From NCBI RefSeq assembly GCF_013283875.1, contig NZ_CP054139.1, positions 558,001-622,000 of the forward strand: a stretch of 64,000 nt of DNA. Direction: 5' to 3'. The translations under genes were made by a program, and so were the position numbers. This DNA is from Mucilaginibacter mali. GTDB taxonomy: Bacteria > Bacteroidota > Bacteroidia > Sphingobacteriales > Sphingobacteriaceae. Below, piece by piece: positions 45,070-52,078 of this stretch. How positions within the stretch are numbered: position 1 is the stretch's first letter; every line of letters starts with the position of its first letter. Below the pieces are notes generated by a model. It was not told the origin of the DNA. It ran no database searches and saw only the letters and a program-made list of their open reading frames with translations.

Positions 45070-45096
45070 CTCCCCCTTCAGGGGGTAGGGGGGCTT
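45070..45096. repeat. CCCCCTNAAGGGGG palindrome, after argD
   Basis: On the minus strand the copy reads AAAGCCCCCCTACCCCCTGA and on, beginning at the argD stop codon (TAAAG). It shares the two C-runs and one G-run of the other copies. Confidence 0.7.
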
Positions 45097-46220
45097 TAGT
45101 TCACCTCCTTAGCAAATGCCTCTAAAAATCTATCGGCATAAGCTTTGGTCAAATTCAGCGCGGGCAGCAAACGGATCACGTTCGGTTTAGCTTCACCTGT
45201 GAAGATGTGGTGTTTGAACAGCAAGTTTTTTTTCACATCCGCCAGTTCGGCAGGCAACTCGATACCGATCATCAGGCCACGGCCGCGCACTTCGCTTACC
45301 TGCTTGAACTTCTTTAATTCATCTATCAGGTAACCGCCAACTTCGGCAGCGTTTTGGATCAGGTTATCCTGTGCCATTACTTCCAATACGGCCAAGCCAG
45401 CGGCGCAAGCCAGGTGGTTACCGCCAAAGGTAGTACCCAGCATGTAATAAACAGGCTTAATTTTTGGCGAAATAATGATAGCCCCCATCGGGAAGCCATT
45501 GCCAATGCCCTTGGCCATGCTGTAAATGTCGGCATCTACACCGGCAAAATCGTGCGAGAAGAACTTGCCCGACCTGCCATAACCGCATTGCACCGAATCG
45601 GCAATAAATACGGCGTTATGTGCATCGCAAAGCGAACGTATCTTTTTCAAAAAGCTCTCCGATGCTACACGGATACCGCCAACACCCTGGATACCTTCGA
45701 TGATCACCGATGAGATCTCATTTTCGGCGAAAGCCTGCGCTAAAGCGGCCTCGTCGTTAAAAGGTAAAAAGATGATGTTATCGGTCTCGTTTACCGGGGC
45801 AATGATCTTTGGATTATCGGTAGCCGAAACAGCGAGCGATGTACGGCCATGGAAAGCGCCCTTAAACGCGATCACCTTTTTGCGGCCGTTGTAGAAAGAT
45901 GCCAGTTTCAGCGCGTTCTCGTTAGCCTCGGCACCCGAGTTGCACAGGAACAGCTGGTAGTCTTCTTTACCGCTTACGTGGCCCAGTTTTTCGGCCAGTT
46001 CGGTTTGCAAAGGGATCTCAATAGAGTTGGAGTAGAACCCGATCTTATGCAGCTGGTCTTCCAGCCTTTTTACATAATGCGGGTTAGTATGGCCGATAGA
46101 TATTACGGCATGGCCGCCGTAAAGGTCTAAATATTCCTGGCCTTTACCATCATAAACCAAACTGCCAACACCTTTAGTGATGTTGATGTTGTTTATTGGA
46201 TATACGTCGAATAGTTTCAT
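45096..46220 (-). CDS. argD: N-acylornithine aminotransferase
   Basis: A 374-residue class III PLP-dependent aminotransferase. LYGGHAVISIGHTNPHYVK, NSGAEANENALKLA and FKGAFHGRTSLAVSAT are family motifs; the PLP lysine is in SMAKGIGNGFPMGA near residue 230. It converts N-acylglutamate semialdehyde to N-acylornithine. It lies downstream of argC, with the four-helix-bundle cassette inserted between them. Its start codon is 10 bases from the cassette arm. Confidence 0.93.
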   Translation of the reverse strand: MKLFDVYPINNINITKGVGSLVYDGKGQEYLDLYGGHAVISIGHTNPHYVKRLEDQLHKIGFYSNSIEIPLQTELAEKLGHVSGKEDYQLFLCNSGAEANENALKLASFYNGRKKVIAFKGAFHGRTSLAVSATDNPKIIAPVNETDNIIFLPFNDEAALAQAFAENEISSVIIEGIQGVGGIRVASESFLKKIRSLCDAHNAVFIADSVQCGYGRSGKFFSHDFAGVDADIYSMAKGIGNGFPMGAIIISPKIKPVYYMLGTTFGGNHLACAAGLAVLEVMAQDNLIQNAAEVGGYLIDELKKFKQVSEVRGRGLMIGIELPAELADVKKNLLFKHHIFTGEAKPNVIRLLPALNLTKAYADRFLEAFAKEVN

Positions 46221-46230
46221 TTTCTTTTAA

Positions 46231-46662
46231 GGTGAAAGGTAAAAGGCGAAAGGTTAAAGGTTCATTCGCCTCTTAAAAACTTTATAAAACCAATTAACAT
46301 TGCTTTTACTTCAATAATATCTTTACTTATACTTTCGTAAATTTCTCTTGATATAAAACCAACGTCATAAATTAGATAACAGGTGTACTCTGCTTCGTGG
46401 GCCGAGCCTAAGGCATTATCGAGGTACCGTGCGAAATCTTTATCAGTATTTTTACCACATCCCTCGACTATATTTAATGGGATCGAGTAAGTTGACCGGC
46501 GCAATTGGTCGGTTAATGCAAAACGTTCTTCGGCAGGCATTATAGGTAGGACTTCTTTGTACATCCGCTTTGTTAGCAAATGTGCTTTTTTCCAAACCTC
46601 TACTTTTTTATAGTCCCGCATTACTTTTCCTACCTTTTACCTTTCGCCTTTAACCTTTTACC
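46231..46662 (-). mobile_element. Candidate four-helix-bundle cassette 1 (31-nt heptad inverted repeats)
   Basis: Arms 46231-46261 and 46632-46662 are 31 nt each and match at 28 of 31 positions as inverted repeats. Each arm is four 7-nt units of the form GGNNAAA plus GGT. They enclose a single four-helix-bundle gene; the stop codon touches one arm and the start codon lies 10 bases from the other. The unit fills the argC-argD gap without breaking either gene. Mobility is inference. Confidence 0.65.
46262..46621 (-). CDS. Four-helix-bundle protein (S23/IVP family), copy 1
   Basis: A 119-residue helical protein of the family first found in 23S rRNA intervening sequences (TIGR02436-like). Signatures are MRDYKKVEVWKKAH, SIPLNIVEG and FARYLDNALGSAHEAEY. 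Members form pentamers; a relative (Avd) serves in diversity-generating retroelements. The function here is unknown. It lies inside the arginine cluster with the same orientation, and is clearly a paralogue of the gene at 49439 (roughly half the residues identical by eye). Confidence 0.92.
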   Translation of the reverse strand: MRDYKKVEVWKKAHLLTKRMYKEVLPIMPAEERFALTDQLRRSTYSIPLNIVEGCGKNTDKDFARYLDNALGSAHEAEYTCYLIYDVGFISREIYESISKDIIEVKAMLIGFIKFLRGE

Positions 46663-46666
46663 TCCA

Positions 46667-47716
46667 TTAAAACCCAGTAGCTTTAAGCCTTAAACCAGCT
46701 GTTTCATCAAACCCAAACATCAAGTTCATATTCTGAACGGCCTGGCCTGACGCACCTTTCAAAAGGTTATCTATTATGCTTACAATAAACAGCTTATTGC
46801 CATGTTTTTTAACCTGGATAAAGCATTTATTGGTATTTACCACCTGTTTCAGGTCGATGTCACGGTCGGTAACATGGGTGAACGGGTGGCTGGCATAATA
46901 GTCCTGGTAAAGCTGCAGGGCCTCCTGCTCTGTCAGCTCGCTTTCTGTATACATCGAGGCGATGATGCCTCGTGTGTAATCGCCGCGGTAGGGGACAAAG
47001 TTGAGAACCCCCTGGCCCCCTGAAGGGGGAATAAAACCTGGCTGTAATTGATTTAACGACTCGCCTATCTCGTTCAAGTGCTGGTGATCGAACACTTTAT
47101 AAACCGAAAGGTTATCGTTACGCCAGGTAAAGTGGGTGGTAGCCGTAGGCTTTTGCCCCGCCCCTGTTGAACCTGTAGTGGCTGTAATATGCACCTCGCT
47201 GTTCAGCAATTGCTTGCTCGCCAGTGGTAATAAACCCAATTGCAGGCAGGTAGCAAAACAACCTGGGTTAGCTATATTTTGCGCCGATTTGATGGCATCC
47301 TTATTTAACTCAGGCAGACCGTAGGTGAAGTCTTTCGTGTTAAGCTTCGAGTTTTTATTCAACCTGAAATCCTGACTCAGGTCAATGATCTTTACCGTAT
47401 CGGGGATAGCATTCGCTTCTAAAAACTTCTTCGCATCGCCATGACCAACACACAGGAACAGCACATCTACATTGGTATGCAATTCGTTAGTGAATTTCAG
47501 GTCGGTATCGCCAAACAGGTCGGTATGTACATCGTAAACGTAATTGCCGGCATTGCTGCTACTGTTCACGAAAGCGATATCAACATTGGGGTGGTTCACC
47601 AAAATGCGCAGCATTTCGCCACCGGTGTAGCCCGCGCCGCCAATAATTCCAACGCGTCCCCCCCTGCCCCCTAAAGGGGGAGTAGAATTTGCAATATTTT
47701 TACCTGTATCAGTCAT
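46667..47716 (-). CDS. argC: N-acyl-gamma-glutamyl-phosphate reductase with two palindrome-encoded inserts
   Basis: A 349-residue NADPH-dependent enzyme that reduces N-acylglutamyl phosphate. The Rossmann motif VGIIGGAGYTGGEML starts at residue 22, and the catalytic cysteine is in NPGCFATCLQLGL near 150. Residues 12-20 (TPPLGGRGG) and about 228-236 (IPPSGGQGV) are encoded by copies of the CCCCCTNAAGGGGG palindrome. The first gives an N-terminal extension absent from usual ArgC; no start codon lies after it, so it must be translated. Confidence 0.93.
   Translation of the reverse strand: MTDTGKNIANSTPPLGGRGGRVGIIGGAGYTGGEMLRILVNHPNVDIAFVNSSSNAGNYVYDVHTDLFGDTDLKFTNELHTNVDVLFLCVGHGDAKKFLEANAIPDTVKIIDLSQDFRLNKNSKLNTKDFTYGLPELNKDAIKSAQNIANPGCFATCLQLGLLPLASKQLLNSEVHITATTGSTGAGQKPTATTHFTWRNDNLSVYKVFDHQHLNEIGESLNQLQPGFIPPSGGQGVLNFVPYRGDYTRGIIASMYTESELTEQEALQLYQDYYASHPFTHVTDRDIDLKQVVNTNKCFIQVKKHGNKLFIVSIIDNLLKGASGQAVQNMNLMFGFDETAGLRLKATGF
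47006..47031. repeat. CCCCCTNAAGGGGG palindrome inside argC (internal)
   Basis: This copy encodes IPPSGGQGV in the ArgC chain, just before the conserved NFVPYRGDYTRGI region. It adds no frameshift. Confidence 0.75.
47657..47684. repeat. CCCCCTNAAGGGGG palindrome inside argC (N-terminus)
   Basis: This copy encodes TPPLGGRGG directly before the Rossmann fold of ArgC, in the same frame as the copies at 47006 and 48071. Confidence 0.75.
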
Positions 47717-47732
47717 CTTTACGGAATATTAA

Positions 47733-47761
47733 ATTCCCCCTTTAGGGGGTCAGGGGGTTTC
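47733..47761. repeat. CCCCCTNAAGGGGG palindrome at the 3' end of the cupin gene
   Basis: It begins within the last codons of the cupin gene and supplies its stop codon (ACC CCC TGA). Its other end reaches within 17 bases of the argC start codon. Confidence 0.7.
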
Positions 47762-48157
47762 TATATTAACCCTGTCATGTTTGGTAGATGGATGCGAGTA
47801 TAGCGTAAATTCCAGGTCGGCCTCGCTGTGGTTACTAATGCGGTGGTGCTGCCCTGGTAATATCTCTATACCCTGGTGTTCGGTTAGTATTTTCACAACG
47901 CCATCTACATAAAAAATGGCGCTGCCTTTTATAATGAAAAAGAACTGCGTAGCCTTTGTATGGTAATGCAACGCTTCGGATGTATTAGGCGGCATCAGTT
48001 CCTGTTTAACAGATAGCGCGTCGGTATCTACAAAGGTCCACCCGTGGCAGCCGTTGCCCCACTCGTAATGAACCCCCTCGCCCCCTAAAGGGGGAATAGC
48101 TTCACCTTCCCGTTTAAAGAAAGCTTGGTGGATCATATTTTTGTGCTCACTACTCAT
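47750..48157 (-). CDS. Cupin domain protein with a palindrome-encoded insert
   Basis: A 135-residue single-cupin protein. The metal-binding motif is visible as EALHYHTKATQFFFIIKG (residues about 60-77) and PGQHHRISNHSE near 101. Residues of about 19-27 (IPPLGGEGV) and the last two residues plus stop are encoded by CCCCCTNAAGGGGG palindromes. It lies between argG and argC in the cluster, but a role in arginine synthesis is not established. Confidence 0.88.
   Translation of the reverse strand: MSSEHKNMIHQAFFKREGEAIPPLGGEGVHYEWGNGCHGWTFVDTDALSVKQELMPPNTSEALHYHTKATQFFFIIKGSAIFYVDGVVKILTEHQGIEILPGQHHRISNHSEADLEFTLYSHPSTKHDRVNIETP
48071..48099. repeat. CCCCCTNAAGGGGG palindrome inside the cupin gene
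   Basis: On the minus strand it reads ATTCCCCCTTTAGGGGGCGA and on, encoding IPPLGGEGV. The frame is the same as in the two argC copies. Confidence 0.75.
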
Positions 48158-48171
48158 TATCTGTTCGATGG

Positions 48172-48200
48172 TTCCCCCTTCAGGGGGTTAGGGGGCTTTT
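48172..48200. repeat. CCCCCTNAAGGGGG palindrome after argG
   Basis: It starts at the argG stop codon (TAAAAGCCCCC on the minus strand) and ends 15 bases before the cupin start codon. Confidence 0.7.
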
Positions 48201-49386
48201 AGCTATTTACTTTATGGTAGATCATTACCTGGTTGCCAAATATCTTCGAGAAACCTTTTACATCCTCGCCGGTCCAGGCGTTGTTCATTTCGCCGTAGCT
48301 GCCAAATTTATTGCTCATCAGGTCGTGGTCCGATTCGATACCAACCACCTGGAACCTGTACGGGTTCAGCTGAACGAATACCTTACCGCTCACCTTATCC
48401 TGTGTATCGGTAAGGAAAGCTTCGATATTGCGCATGATAGGATCGTGGAACTGCCCTTCGTGCAGCCAGTTACCGTAGAATGATGACAGCTGGTCTTTCC
48501 AGCTCAGTTGCCATTTGGTCAGCGCATGTTTCTCTAATGTATGGTGCGCTTTAATGATCACCATTGGCGCGGCGGCCTCAAAACCTACACGGCCTTTAAT
48601 GCCGATAATGGTATCGCCTACGTGTATATCGCGGCCAATGCCGTAAGGCTGCGCGATGGCTTGTAAAGCCTGGATAGCTTTTGTAGGATGATCGTATTTA
48701 GTACCGTCGATAGCTACCAGTTCGCCTTTTTCAAAGGTCAGTTCGATATCGCGGGTGCCTGTCTCGGTAACCTGGGTCGGCCAGGCATCTTCGGGCAGGC
48801 CTAAATTCGATGTAAGGGTTTCCTTACCGCCTACCGATGTACCCCAAATACCTTTATTGATAGAGTATTTGGCTTTCTCAAAGTTCATCTCCACGCCGTG
48901 TTTCTTCAGGTATTCTATCTCTTCTTCGCGGCTCAGTTTCAGGTCGCGTATCGGGGTGATGATCTTTACTTCGGGCACCAGGATATTAAAGATCATATCA
49001 AAACGCACCTGGTCGTTACCGGCGCCGGTGCTACCGTGAGCAACCGATTCGGCACCTATCTCTTTAGCGTAGTTGGCAATGGCAGTGGCCTGGCTAACAC
49101 GCTCGGCACTTACCGATAGCGGGTAGGTATTATTTTTAAGCACGTTACCATAAATGAGGAAACGTACGCAAGTGTTATAAAAATTCTCGGTCTCATCAAC
49201 CACGTGGTGACTGGTAACGCCCATCGCGTAAGCACGTTCCTCAACCTTTTTCAGTTCCTCATCGCTAAAACCGCCGGTGTTCACAATTACCGAATGCACT
49301 TCCATGCCTAAGTCGCGGGTTAAGTATATACAGCAAAATGATGTGTCTAATCCGCCGCTGTAAGCAAGTACTACTTTCTTTTTCAT
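48199..49386 (-). CDS. argG: Argininosuccinate synthase
   Basis: A 395-residue enzyme joining citrulline and aspartate with ATP. The N-terminal PP-loop is VLAYSGGLDTSFC (residues 5-17). ESVAHGSTGAGNDQVRFD near 115 and SINKGIWGTSVGGKETL near 168 bind substrates. Length fits the family. The start codon lies 2 bases from the arm of the second four-helix-bundle cassette. Confidence 0.96.
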   Translation of the reverse strand: MKKKVVLAYSGGLDTSFCCIYLTRDLGMEVHSVIVNTGGFSDEELKKVEERAYAMGVTSHHVVDETENFYNTCVRFLIYGNVLKNNTYPLSVSAERVSQATAIANYAKEIGAESVAHGSTGAGNDQVRFDMIFNILVPEVKIITPIRDLKLSREEEIEYLKKHGVEMNFEKAKYSINKGIWGTSVGGKETLTSNLGLPEDAWPTQVTETGTRDIELTFEKGELVAIDGTKYDHPTKAIQALQAIAQPYGIGRDIHVGDTIIGIKGRVGFEAAAPMVIIKAHHTLEKHALTKWQLSWKDQLSSFYGNWLHEGQFHDPIMRNIEAFLTDTQDKVSGKVFVQLNPYRFQVVGIESDHDLMSNKFGSYGEMNNAWTGEDVKGFSKIFGNQVMIYHKVNS

Positions 49387-49387
49387 A

Positions 49388-49844
49388 AGCTAAAAGCGGA
49401 AAGCTGAAAGCAAAAAGCTTTTTGACCTTCCTATTTTTTTATTTTCTAAGGGCTTTAATAAGGCCAATTAACATGGCCTTAACTTCGTTAATTAATCTAT
49501 ATAGTTTTTCGAACAGATCTACCTCAATATATGCCAGGTCTTTGCACATCAAACAGCAATATTCCAACTCATGTGCCGAACCTAAAGCCATATCTAAAAA
49601 ATGAGCAAAGTCCTTTTCGGTAAATCGTCCGCTACCTTCAACAATATTGAGCGGTATCGAGTACGAACACCGTTTGGTTTGGCTCATCAGGTCGTATTGT
49701 TCGCTTTTAGGAAATTTAGGTAGCAGGTTGCGATACACGAACATATTGAGTTCGTGTGATCTGATCCATACTTCTAATTTCCTGTAGTCTCTCATTTTTT
49801 AAGCTATTCTCCTGCTTTTTGCTTTGGTCTTTTAGCTTTCTGCT
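49388..49844 (-). mobile_element. Candidate four-helix-bundle cassette 2 (31-nt heptad inverted repeats)
   Basis: Arms 49388-49418 and 49814-49844 are 31 nt each and match at 24 of 31 positions as inverted repeats. Each arm is four 7-nt units of the form AGCNNAA plus AGC. They enclose one four-helix-bundle gene with 20- and 18-base margins. The unit fills the gap between the GNAT gene and argG. The layout equals cassette 1 although the unit sequence differs. Confidence 0.65.
49439..49795 (-). CDS. Four-helix-bundle protein (S23/IVP family), copy 2
   Basis: A 118-residue paralogue of the protein at 46262. MRDYRKLEVWIRSHEL, SIPLNIVEGSGRFTEKDFAH and LDMALGSAHELEY match the family. The most conserved parts between the copies are the N-terminal MRDY segment, SIPLNIVEG, ALGSAHE and the C-terminal EVKAMLIG. 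Like copy 1 it sits in an arginine-cluster gap in the same orientation. Its function is unknown. Confidence 0.92.
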   Translation of the reverse strand: MRDYRKLEVWIRSHELNMFVYRNLLPKFPKSEQYDLMSQTKRCSYSIPLNIVEGSGRFTEKDFAHFLDMALGSAHELEYCCLMCKDLAYIEVDLFEKLYRLINEVKAMLIGLIKALRK

Positions 49845-49850
49845 TTAATA

Positions 49851-50510
49851 TTAAAATTTATTGTGGGCTAACATTAATTTTGTAGAACGCTTAAGCGCGT
49901 TCTCGATACGCTCGAGCAAGGTCGCTTTGTGCGTTATCTTTTTCATTTTTTCTTCGTACTCCTTCGCTTTTTCGGCGGGGTCGAAAAGCATGGCGGTACA
50001 CATGCAGTTTTTGCGGCCTTTGGCAGTAAGGATATCAAAATTTACGCAGCTTTTGCAACCTTGCCAAAAGGCTTCGTCCTGCGTAAGCTCGCTATAGGTT
50101 ACAGGTTCGTAACCCAGGTCTGAATTGATCTTCATTACGGCCAAACCCGTAGTTAAACCAAATATCTTTGCTTCAGGATATTTTTTGCGCGATAGGGCGA
50201 AGATATTCTCTTTAATAGCCTTGGCTAAACCCACTTTACGGAACTCGGGGTTAACGATCAAACCTGAGTTGGCAACAAAGTCGCCGTGGCTCCAGGTCTC
50301 GATATAACAAAAGCCGGCCCAGGTACCATTTTTATGCAGGGCGATAACCGCCTTGCCTTCCAGCATTTTATTGGCCACATATTCGGGCGAGCGCTGGGCG
50401 ATACCGGTACCGCGCGCTTTTGCCGATTCGGCCATTTCCACACATATTTGCTGTGCATAGTCCACATGCTGTGCAGAAGCTACCTGTATATCAAAATCTT
50501 GTATTGTCAT
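49851..50510 (-). CDS. GNAT-family N-acetyltransferase with a cysteine cluster, first gene of the arginine cluster
   Basis: A 219-residue GNAT-fold protein. HGDFVANSGLIVNPEFRKVGLAKAI contains the acetyl-CoA pyrophosphate loop (R-x-x-G-x-A variant). Residues 148-151 (CKSC) and about 165-167 (CMC) form an unusual CxxC...CxC pattern that could bind a metal. Position at the head of the arg genes suggests the first step, acylation of glutamate, a role otherwise missing here (inference). The C-terminal 40 residues are basic and helical. Confidence 0.85.
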   Translation of the reverse strand: MTIQDFDIQVASAQHVDYAQQICVEMAESAKARGTGIAQRSPEYVANKMLEGKAVIALHKNGTWAGFCYIETWSHGDFVANSGLIVNPEFRKVGLAKAIKENIFALSRKKYPEAKIFGLTTGLAVMKINSDLGYEPVTYSELTQDEAFWQGCKSCVNFDILTAKGRKNCMCTAMLFDPAEKAKEYEEKMKKITHKATLLERIENALKRSTKLMLAHNKF

Positions 50511-50632
50511 TATTTGAATAGAAAAACTACCGTTAAATAATCCGGCCTTTTTTACGGGCCCCTATTAATTGAATGGTTTTTTGGGGAAAAGGTTTAACCT
50601 TTAGCTGTTTGATGATACTGCAATTACAGTTC

Positions 50633-50758
50633 TCAAACCCGGGGAATAAACGGCCTTCGTCGGGAAGGGAGGAATACAAAAACGTCGGCAACCAAAGCAG
50701 CGGCAACCCAGGCGAAGATCGCTTTGGAAGTGGGCCTTTTTAAGCTTTGTGTTTTCAT
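50633..50758 (-). CDS. Possible small membrane protein (41 aa)
   Basis: An ATG-started frame encodes MKTQSLKRPTSKAIFAW followed by a hydrophobic stretch (VAAALVADVFVFL) and a basic end (SRRRPF). The pattern resembles a single-helix small protein. No ribosome-binding site or homologue is known to me. The rest of the 379-base gap shows a plus-strand TAATTTTG element (50808-50815) and nothing else. Confidence 0.35.
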   Translation of the reverse strand: MKTQSLKRPTSKAIFAWVAAALVADVFVFLPSRRRPFIPRV

Positions 50759-50889
50759 TTTTTTATAACGTGTTTTTGTTATTGAATTTGCGTGCAAAAA
50801 ACTGCATTAATTTTGTTTTATGCAAGAAAAAAATCAGATAATAAACACAAGTGGAAAACATTATGTCAATACGCTGACTAACAAGCGGC

Positions 50890-51351
50890 TCAGCCTATTT
50901 TTTTGAAGGTCATCGTACGGCCGATAAACTTAAAATGCCAGTAGCCGGTAACCTTCAGCAAACCATCCCTGGTAAGGTAAGCAGAAGCATCCCAGGAACG
51001 GCCGGTTTTGGCTTCGTAAACGCTGCCATGCTCCCAACTGTTACTCTTGGGGTCGTATACCAGGTTTTTTACTACATTCAGGCCGATAATTTTGCGGTCG
51101 CGTAAGCTTTTATCGGGGTTGTGCTTGTCGGTCCATTCATCCATGCGCTTGGTTTCGTCATCGTTTTTAAACCAAACTATTTTAGCCTTAAACTCGTTGT
51201 TATCCTTATAAACATCCACCGTCAGGTTTTTCTCTACGGTCGTCCAGCGGCCAATGATCTGTTCGGTTGGCGATACAGCTTGAGCTTTTAACAGTACGGG
51301 GAATAATAAGCAGGTGAATAATAGGGTAAGTTTGGATAGTTTGATGCTCAT
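50890..51351 (-). CDS. DUF2147 secreted protein
   Basis: A 153-residue protein with a signal peptide (MSIKLSKLTLLFTCLLFPVL, cleavage after LKAQ). The mature part is a DUF2147 lipocalin-like barrel: IIGRWTTVEKNLTVDVYK, FKAKIVWFKN, GSVYEAKTGRSWDASAYL and GYWHFKFIGRTMTF. The domain is common in Gram-negative envelopes; its function is unknown. It is transcribed alone. Confidence 0.9.
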   Translation of the reverse strand: MSIKLSKLTLLFTCLLFPVLLKAQAVSPTEQIIGRWTTVEKNLTVDVYKDNNEFKAKIVWFKNDDETKRMDEWTDKHNPDKSLRDRKIIGLNVVKNLVYDPKSNSWEHGSVYEAKTGRSWDASAYLTRDGLLKVTGYWHFKFIGRTMTFKKIG

Positions 51352-51422
51352 GTACCTGCTTTATTCAATGATGGTGCCAAATTGCAATGATACGGAAAAG
51401 AGATAGGTTTCTAAACCACTTT

Positions 51423-51524
51423 GTCATTGCGAGCGATAGCGTGGCAATCTCGTATTTAGTTTACATGCGACGAGATTGCCACGTCGCTCCACCGCACAAT
51501 TCCTGCCAGGCTCCTCGCAATGAC
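51423..51524. repeat. Hairpin repeat of the GTCATTGC...GGCAATCTCG family, copy 2
   Basis: GTCATTGCGAG and CTCGCAATGAC are the outer arms, and GTGGCAATCTCGT and ACGAGATTGCCAC the inner arms. Copy 1 is at 20091-20217. The base change GCGG to GTGG in one inner arm is matched in the other, so pairing is conserved. Confidence 0.8.
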
Positions 51525-51550
51525 ATTTTTGATATACATAGATATAAAAC

Positions 51551-51584
51551 AAAAAAAGCCCGCATATCAATTATACAGGCTTTT
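51551..51584 (-). terminator. Terminator after yhcH
   Basis: On the minus strand AAAAGCCTG and CGGGCTTTTTTT can pair around an AT-rich loop, ending in a T-run. It lies 28 bases past the stop codon. Confidence 0.55.
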
Positions 51585-51611
51585 AAAACTTTTGACTTAT
51601 ACCTTTTTAAT

Positions 51612-52058
51612 TTATATCGCCACTTTTACTACCAGCTTTTTAATAAAGCCATCGCCTATCATTGGGGCGTGCACATCGTTAGGATAAAATATCACAAACT
51701 CCCCTGCGTTCAGTGTGAACTGCATTTCGGGTTTGTCAGCATAAAAAGTTACGTCCTTTTCAGCATTGTATTCGCCTTTTGGCTGGCTGCAATCGTTACG
51801 CGGTTTCCAGCCCATGCTCTCCACACCGCTGATCAGCACCTGTATATCGATGTTCTTATTATGGCATTCGAATTTTTCGGCAGCTACTTCAGGGGCAACA
51901 CCATCCTTAGCCATCACGGCATACTTCACGCCGTCAACTTCGTATTTACCAACTTCCAGTGCATTCAGGTCGATGCTCGCCAAATGGTCGAATGCAGCTT
52001 TAAAGCCTGGATGTAAAGCAACGTACTGGCCGCTGTTCTCTAATTTATCTATGATCAT
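51612..52058 (-). CDS. YhcH/YjgK/YiaL family protein
   Basis: A 148-residue cupin-like beta-sandwich protein (DUF386). FECHNKNIDIQVLISGVE near residue 85 and FVIFYPNDVHAPMI near 125 hold the histidines and acidic residues of its metal site. Members are linked with sugar-acid or sialic-acid breakdown and anomerase-like functions. Closeness to kdgK and eda fits a role in uronate use. Confidence 0.9.
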   Translation of the reverse strand: MIIDKLENSGQYVALHPGFKAAFDHLASIDLNALEVGKYEVDGVKYAVMAKDGVAPEVAAEKFECHNKNIDIQVLISGVESMGWKPRNDCSQPKGEYNAEKDVTFYADKPEMQFTLNAGEFVIFYPNDVHAPMIGDGFIKKLVVKVAI

Positions 52059-52078
52059 AATTTGTTTTGTGTTGATGT

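Noticed and set aside
46262..49795. Part of a diversity-generating retroelement (Avd-like proteins)
   Set aside because: No reverse transcriptase and no template/variable repeat pair is in the window; the proteins match the general S23 family.
51387..52016. 209-residue plus-strand frame over yhcH and the repeat
   Set aside because: It runs through a palindromic repeat and antisense to a clear YhcH-family gene.
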